A stretch of 64,000 bases of DNA from Mycobacterium sp. IS-1742 (GTDB taxonomy: Bacteria > Actinomycetota > Actinomycetes > Mycobacteriales > Mycobacteriaceae): NCBI RefSeq assembly GCF_001500125.1, contig NZ_LQIV01000034.1:291741-355740 (forward strand), in the 5' to 3' direction. The notes beneath the pieces are model-generated. The model did not search any database, was not told the origin of the DNA, and saw only the letters and a list, made by a program, of their open reading frames with translations. This document shows, one piece after another, positions 59,629 through 64,000 of the stretch. Made by a program: the position numbers and the translations under genes. Numbering within the stretch: position 1 is the stretch's first letter; every line of letters begins with the position of its first letter.

Positions 59629-60330
59629 ATGGACACGCCACCGATCGTGTCGGCGCGGGAATGGCACGACGCGCATCAGCAGATGCTCGTCAAGGAGAAG
59701 GAGATGACGCGCGCCCGTGACGCACTGGCCGCCATGCGCAGGCGGATGCCGTGGATGGCGGTCGACAAACCGTACGTGTTCGAAGGGCCCGGCGGACCGG
59801 CGACGCTGCTCGATCTGTTCGACGGCCGCCGCCAGTTGATCGTGTACCGCGCCTTCGTCGAACCGGGTGTGCACGGCTGGCCCGAGCATGGATGCGTCGG
59901 CTGTTCGTTGATGGCCGACCACATCGGTCACCTCGCCCACCTCAACGCACGCGACACCACGCTGGTCTACGCCTCGCGCGCACCGCAGGCGGACCTCGAC
60001 CGGGTGAAGGCCCGAATGGGCTGGAACATCCCGTGGTACAGCATCACCGACGACTTCGACGCCGACTTCGGGTGCGACCAGTGGCACGGCACCAACGCCT
60101 TCATCCGCGACGGCGACAGGGTTTACCGCACCTACTTCATCAACGACCGCGGTGACGAGGTGTTCGTCAACACCTGGTCCTTCCTCGACATGACCGCGCT
60201 CGGGCGGCAGGAGACGTGGGAGGATTCGCCAAGCGGCTATCCCCAGGAGCCCCCTTACGAATGGTGGTGCTGGCACGACGAATACGGTCCGAGCCGGTCC
60301 GAGGAGCGTGACCGCTGTGTCGATCACTGA
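59629..60330 (+). CDS. DUF899 thioredoxin-like protein
   Basis: The 233-residue protein has the DUF899 pattern: VSAREWHDAHQQMLVKEKEM, DGRRQLIVYRAF, then GWPEHGCVGCSLMADHIGHL with a C-x2-C pair, and the C-terminal WSFLDMTALGRQETWEDSPS. The family has a thioredoxin fold; the C-x2-C could be redox-active. GGGAGAGG decides the ATG at 59629. The 86-bp promoter region is AT-rich (TTTTGTTTAATGTTTG). Its 3' end overlaps the next gene by 23 bases. Confidence 0.9.
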   Translation: MDTPPIVSAREWHDAHQQMLVKEKEMTRARDALAAMRRRMPWMAVDKPYVFEGPGGPATLLDLFDGRRQLIVYRAFVEPGVHGWPEHGCVGCSLMADHIGHLAHLNARDTTLVYASRAPQADLDRVKARMGWNIPWYSITDDFDADFGCDQWHGTNAFIRDGDRVYRTYFINDRGDEVFVNTWSFLDMTALGRQETWEDSPSGYPQEPPYEWWCWHDEYGPSRSEERDRCVDH

Positions 60331-60988
60331 GGCCGAGCGCAGCGCAGAACTGTACCGGGGGTGCCACGAACGGATCGTCGAGCTCGTCTCCCCGCTGGAC
60401 GACGCGCAGTGGGCCACCGCGGTGCCCGCGTGCCCGGCGTGGACGGTCCGCGATGTCGTGGGGCACGTCGTGGCCGTCGCCGAGGAATGGTGCGACGGAC
60501 GCCTGTCCGGAGTGCCGACCGACGCGCAGACGGCCGCCCAGGTCGCCAGGTCGCGGGAGACCGGCATCGCCGACCTGCTCACCTCCTGGGGCGAGGCGGT
60601 GCGCCAACTGCGGGAGTCGGCGCGCACTCGCGGATTGGTCGCACCGGTCGGCGACATCGTCAGCCACGAGCACGACATCCGCGGGGCGCTCGGCCGACCG
60701 GGTGCACGCGATTCGGAAGCCGTCCGATACGTCTGCGGCCAACTGCTCGAGATGCTGGATCCGCCCGTCACGCTGCGCGTTGTCGTCGAGGACGGCGAGT
60801 ACCTGAGCGGTCCGGTGACCGGCGATGGCGAAGTCCGGTTGCGGACATCGCGATTCGAGACGCTGCGGTGGCGGACGGGGCGTCGCAGCCGCGCGCAGTT
60901 GGCCGCGATGGACTGGTCGGGTGACCCCGAACCGGTTCTCGACGCGCTGTACCTGTTCGGTCCGGCCGCCGCGGACATCGTCGAGTAA
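60308..60988 (+). CDS. Maleylpyruvate isomerase-like (DinB-type) protein
   Basis: The 226-residue protein has the mycothiol-dependent maleylpyruvate isomerase N-terminal fold: CPAWTVRDVVGHVVAVAEEW and HEHDIRGALGRPG, which give the His ligands of the metal site. The usual C-terminal MDMPI domain is short. It probably transfers mycothiol or acts on small electrophiles. GTG at 60308 overlaps the DUF899 gene; GTG at 60317 is another option. The overlap implies one transcript. Confidence 0.85.
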   Translation: MTAVSITEAERSAELYRGCHERIVELVSPLDDAQWATAVPACPAWTVRDVVGHVVAVAEEWCDGRLSGVPTDAQTAAQVARSRETGIADLLTSWGEAVRQLRESARTRGLVAPVGDIVSHEHDIRGALGRPGARDSEAVRYVCGQLLEMLDPPVTLRVVVEDGEYLSGPVTGDGEVRLRTSRFETLRWRTGRRSRAQLAAMDWSGDPEPVLDALYLFGPAAADIVE

Positions 60989-61029
60989 GGCCACCCGCAC
61001 GCACCAGTTCCCCACGTAGGGTGTGGCTG

Positions 61030-62451
61030 ATGCGGCACTACTACAGCGCGGAGGCGATCCGCGACGCGGAAGCACCGCTGTTGCAGCGCCTCCCCGACGG
61101 CGCTCTCATGCGGCGCGCGGCGTTCGGTCTGGCGACCGCGATCGCCCGCGAACTCACCGCGCGCACCGGCGGCGTCGCCGGCCGCAACGTCTGCGCCGTC
61201 GTCGGGTCGGGGGACAACGGCGGTGACGCGCTGTGGGCCGCGACGTTCCTGCGTCGGCGCGGGGCGTCGGCCACCGCTGTACTCCTCAACCCCGACCGCG
61301 CCCATCCGAAGGGGCTCGCCGCGTTGCGCGCGGCCGGGGGCCGGGTCGTCGGGAGTGTGCCCACGGCAACGGATCTGGTGATCGACGGTGTGGTGGGCAT
61401 CTCCGGTTCCGGGCCGCTGCGGCCCGCCGCGGCCGAGGTGTTCGCCGCCGTCGACGCCGCCGGGATCCCCGTGGTGGCCGTCGACATCCCCAGCGGTCTC
61501 GACGTGCAGACCGGTGCCGCCGACGGGCCGCATGTGCACGCCACCTCGACCGTGACGTTCGGCGGGTTCAAACCCGTGCATGCGCTGGGGGAGTGCGGCC
61601 GCGTCGACCTGATCGACATCGGTCTGGACCTGCCACCGTCGGACGTGCTGGGTATCGAGGCGGCCGACGTGTCCGCCCGGTGGCCACGGCCGGTGCCGAA
61701 AGACGACAAGTACACCCAGGGTGTCACCGGCGTGCTCGCCGGGTCGTCGACCTACCCGGGTGCGGCGATCCTGTGCACCGGTGCGGCCGTCGCCGCCACC
61801 AGCGGCATGGTCCGCTACGCCGGAAGCGCTGCAGCCGAGGTTGTTTCGCATTGGCCGGAAGTGGTGGCCGCACCCAGCGCCGCCGCCGCGGGACGGGTGC
61901 AGTCCTGGGTGGTGGGCCCCGGGCTCGGAACCGACGAGGCCGGGGCGGCGGCGTTGTGCTTCGCGTTGGACACGGACCTGCCGGTGATCGTCGACGCCGA
62001 CGGCCTCACGCTGCTGGCCGCCCATCCCTACCTGGTCGCCGACCGCAGCGCGCCGACGGTGCTGACCCCGCATGCCGGGGAATTCGCGCGGCTGGCCGGA
62101 TCGCCACCGGGAGACGACCGGATCCGCTCGGCCCGCAGGCTGGCCGAGCAGTTCGGCGCCACCGTGCTGCTGAAGGGCAACGTCACCGTCGTCGCCGAAC
62201 CGGACGGTCGGGCATACCTCAACCCGGCGGGCGAGGCGTGGGCCGCCACCGCCGGTTCCGGCGACGTCCTGTCGGGGATGATCGGCGCCCTGCTGGCCGC
62301 GGGCCTGCCTCCCGGCGAGGCTGCGGCGATGGCGGCCTTCGTCCACGCTTATGCCGCGAATGCGTCCGCGGCGGACCCCGGACCCCGGGCGGCGCCGACC
62401 TCGGCGTCGCGCATCCTGCACCACATCCGCACCGCACTCGCCAGTATCTGA
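61030..62451 (+). CDS. nnr: Bifunctional NAD(P)H-hydrate epimerase / ADP-dependent dehydratase
   Basis: The 473-residue protein has an N-terminal YjeF epimerase domain (AFGLATAIARELTAR, VVGSGDNGGDALWAA, VVAVDIPSGLDVQTG) and a C-terminal ribokinase-like dehydratase domain (GVLAGSSTYPGAAIL, WVVGPGLGTDEAG, TPHAGEFARLAG, AGSGDVLSGMIGALLAAG). It repairs hydrated NAD(P)H. Its length equals that of Rv3433c and it is followed by gadB as in M. tuberculosis. GTG at 61021 is an alternative start. Confidence 0.96.
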   Translation: MRHYYSAEAIRDAEAPLLQRLPDGALMRRAAFGLATAIARELTARTGGVAGRNVCAVVGSGDNGGDALWAATFLRRRGASATAVLLNPDRAHPKGLAALRAAGGRVVGSVPTATDLVIDGVVGISGSGPLRPAAAEVFAAVDAAGIPVVAVDIPSGLDVQTGAADGPHVHATSTVTFGGFKPVHALGECGRVDLIDIGLDLPPSDVLGIEAADVSARWPRPVPKDDKYTQGVTGVLAGSSTYPGAAILCTGAAVAATSGMVRYAGSAAAEVVSHWPEVVAAPSAAAAGRVQSWVVGPGLGTDEAGAAALCFALDTDLPVIVDADGLTLLAAHPYLVADRSAPTVLTPHAGEFARLAGSPPGDDRIRSARRLAEQFGATVLLKGNVTVVAEPDGRAYLNPAGEAWAATAGSGDVLSGMIGALLAAGLPPGEAAAMAAFVHAYAANASAADPGPRAAPTSASRILHHIRTALASI

Positions 62452-62470
62452 TCCCCGAAAGGAACCGTCT

Positions 62471-63856
62471 ATGTCGCGCACACACCGTCGCGTCCCGCAG
62501 ATCTCGCCCGCCTACACCGGCAGGCTGGCGATGGCACCGGTGCCGTCCTTGCGGCTGCCGGACGAGGCGATGGAACCCCAGGCGGCATACCGGTTCATCC
62601 ACGACGAACTGATGCTCGACGGCAGTTCGCGGCTCAATCTGGCCACTTTCGTCACCACGTGGATGGACCCCGAGGCCGAGAAACTGATGGCCGAGACGTT
62701 CGACAAGAACATGATCGACAAGGACGAGTACCCGGCGACCGCGGCCATCGAGCAGCGTTGCGTGTGCATGGTGGCCGACCTGTTCCACGCCGAGGATCTG
62801 CGCGACGACGACCCCTACAGCGCGATCGGCGTGTCGACGATCGGCTCGAGCGAGGCCGTCATGCTGGCCGGGCTGGCGATGAAGTGGCGGTGGCGCCAAC
62901 GCCTCGGCGGCGATGCGTGGAAGGGCCGCACCCCGAACCTGGTGATGGGTTCGAACGTGCAGGTGGTGTGGGAGAAGTTCTGCCGGTACTTCGACGTCGA
63001 ACCCCGTTACCTGCCGATGGCCGACGGGCGTTACGTCATCACGCCGGAACAGGTGCTCGAGCACGTCGACGAGGACACGATCGGCGTGGTGGCGATCCTC
63101 GGCACCACCTACACCGGTGAGCTCGAACCGATCGCCGAGATCTGCGCCGCGCTCGACAAGCTGGCCGCCGACGGCGGAGTCGACGTGCCCGTCCATGTCG
63201 ATGCGGCCAGCGGCGGGTTCGTGGTGCCGTTCGTACATCCGGATCTGGTGTGGGACTTCCGGTTACCGCGGGTGGTGTCGATAAACGTCAGTGGGCACAA
63301 ATACGGGCTGACCTATCCCGGGATCGGCTTCGTGGTGTGGCGCAATGCCGAGCACCTCCCGGAGGATCTCGTGTTCCGGGTCAACTACCTGGGCGGTGAC
63401 ATGCCGACGTTCACGCTGAACTTCTCACGTCCGGGCAATCAGGTCGTCGGCCAGTACTACAACTTCCTGCGGCTGGGCCGCGGCGGGTACGCCCAGGTCA
63501 TGCAATCGCTGTCGCAGACCGCTCGGTGGTTGGGCGACGAGCTTCGCGACAGCGAGCACTTCGAACTGATCACCGACGGCTCGGCAATCCCGGTCGTGAG
63601 CTTCCGACTGAAGGGCGATCCGGGCTACACCGAATTCGACATCTCGCAGACGCTGCGCTCCTACGGCTGGCAGGTGCCTGCGTACACCATGCCGGAGGGT
63701 GCGGAGGACGTCACGGTGCTGAGGGTCGTGGTGCGGGAGGGCTTCTCCGCCGACCTGGCCCGTGCGTTGCGCGACGACATGGTCACCGTGCTCAAGCATC
63801 TCGACGAGCTCAAGCCCGGCGGCCACTTCGACGAGGTGCAGCCGTTCGCCCACTAG
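62471..63856 (+). CDS. gadB: Glutamate decarboxylase
   Basis: The 461-residue PLP enzyme has the active-site Lys277 in SINVSGHKYGLTYPG, the HVDAASGGFVVPF stretch with the PLP-binding Asp, and IGSSEAVMLAGLAMKWRWR. It converts glutamate to GABA and consumes a proton, often linked to acid resistance. AAAGGAA precedes the ATG. No antiporter gene is seen in the window. Its last four bases overlap the convergent gene at the window edge. Confidence 0.96.
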   Translation: MSRTHRRVPQISPAYTGRLAMAPVPSLRLPDEAMEPQAAYRFIHDELMLDGSSRLNLATFVTTWMDPEAEKLMAETFDKNMIDKDEYPATAAIEQRCVCMVADLFHAEDLRDDDPYSAIGVSTIGSSEAVMLAGLAMKWRWRQRLGGDAWKGRTPNLVMGSNVQVVWEKFCRYFDVEPRYLPMADGRYVITPEQVLEHVDEDTIGVVAILGTTYTGELEPIAEICAALDKLAADGGVDVPVHVDAASGGFVVPFVHPDLVWDFRLPRVVSINVSGHKYGLTYPGIGFVVWRNAEHLPEDLVFRVNYLGGDMPTFTLNFSRPGNQVVGQYYNFLRLGRGGYAQVMQSLSQTARWLGDELRDSEHFELITDGSAIPVVSFRLKGDPGYTEFDISQTLRSYGWQVPAYTMPEGAEDVTVLRVVVREGFSADLARALRDDMVTVLKHLDELKPGGHFDEVQPFAH

Positions 63857-64000
63857 AACGGTGGTGGTTTGGTGCGTTCGGCGACGAGGTCGTCGTTGAG
63901 GCGGCGTTCGGTTTGGATGCGGTGGGCGCGGTCTTGGGCGCGGGTGCGGCGGCGTCTGGGCATCTTCAATGCGCGGTCGGTGCGGGGCGCACCTTCCTTG
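63853..64000 (-). CDS. C-terminus of a probable DUF222/HNH (13E12 repeat) family protein, partial
   Basis: Only the last 48 codons are in the window. They read KMPRRRRTRAQDRAHRIQTE and end ERTKPPPF, which resembles the end of mycobacterial 13E12-type HNH endonuclease-like proteins. These are multi-copy and often associated with repeats. The start lies beyond 64000. The call rests on a short, basic tail. Confidence 0.6.
   Translation of the reverse strand, partial: KEGAPRTDRALKMPRRRRTRAQDRAHRIQTERRLNDDLVAERTKPPPF

Noticed and set aside
59551..62481. Minus-strand open frame of nearly 1000 codons.
   Set aside because: It is the complement of the DUF899, DinB-like and nnr genes, whose plus-strand motifs are clear.

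Overview
The window is high-GC actinobacterial DNA. Gene content and order point to a Mycobacterium/Mycolicibacterium chromosome. It carries the ribosomal alpha operon (infA-rpmJ-rpsM-rpsK-rpsD-rpoA-rplQ-truA), then tandem cutinases, an ESX-4 type VII secretion locus (eccB4, mycP4, eccD4, eccC4, esxU, esxT), rplM-rpsI, glmM, glmS, nnr and gadB, in the order known from M. tuberculosis Rv3432c-Rv3462c. Calls rest on reading translations and motifs by eye; no database search was run.

Layout. 1-4.0 kb: end of a degenerate HAD protein, a TetR regulator, and a three-gene type III polyketide synthase / methyltransferase / flavoprotein operon resembling srsABC of Streptomyces. 4.0-7.6 kb: valine catabolic operon mmsA-acyl-CoA dehydrogenase-mmsB (minus strand) with an 18-bp palindrome over its predicted -10. 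7.7-14.2 kb (minus strand): rmlC, rmlB, two tandem F420-type luciferase-like oxidoreductases, a soluble histidine kinase with a CRP-like domain, and a receiver / thioredoxin-reductase hybrid that lacks redox cysteines.

14.3-30.3 kb is a dormancy (DosR/DevR) island. It has four universal stress proteins, two Acg-type nitroreductases, a clear devR, a Rv2004c-type kinase-like protein, a P1B-type ATPase with a C-terminal hemerythrin domain, a PNPOx-like protein, a DUF1918 protein, a zinc alcohol dehydrogenase, a zinc-ribbon membrane protein, an MgtE-like transporter broken by a frameshift, and a GNAT acetyltransferase. I find good 14-bp DosR-box matches in all six intergenic regions that serve as promoters here, so nearly every gene could be under the island's own DevR. 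No devS/dosT sensor is in the window.

30.3-35.1 kb is the alpha operon. 35.1-39.4 kb holds two cutinases, an EamA exporter divergent from a CGNR-type regulator with a 24-bp palindrome at its start codon, and a membrane protein with a degenerate GGDEF domain. 39.5-49.1 kb is ESX-4, without eccE. 49.2-54.9 kb has rplM-rpsI, two paralogous small secreted proteins that share promoter motif, leader hairpin and terminator, glmM, and homologues of Rv3440c/Rv3439c. 54.9-64 kb has an F420-type oxidoreductase with a nested palindromic operator, a serine-less alpha/beta-hydrolase, glmS, an ArsR/SRPBCC pair, a DUF899 protein, a DinB-like protein, nnr, gadB, and the tail of a probable 13E12/HNH-family protein. 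No tRNA, rRNA, insertion sequence or CRISPR array was seen.
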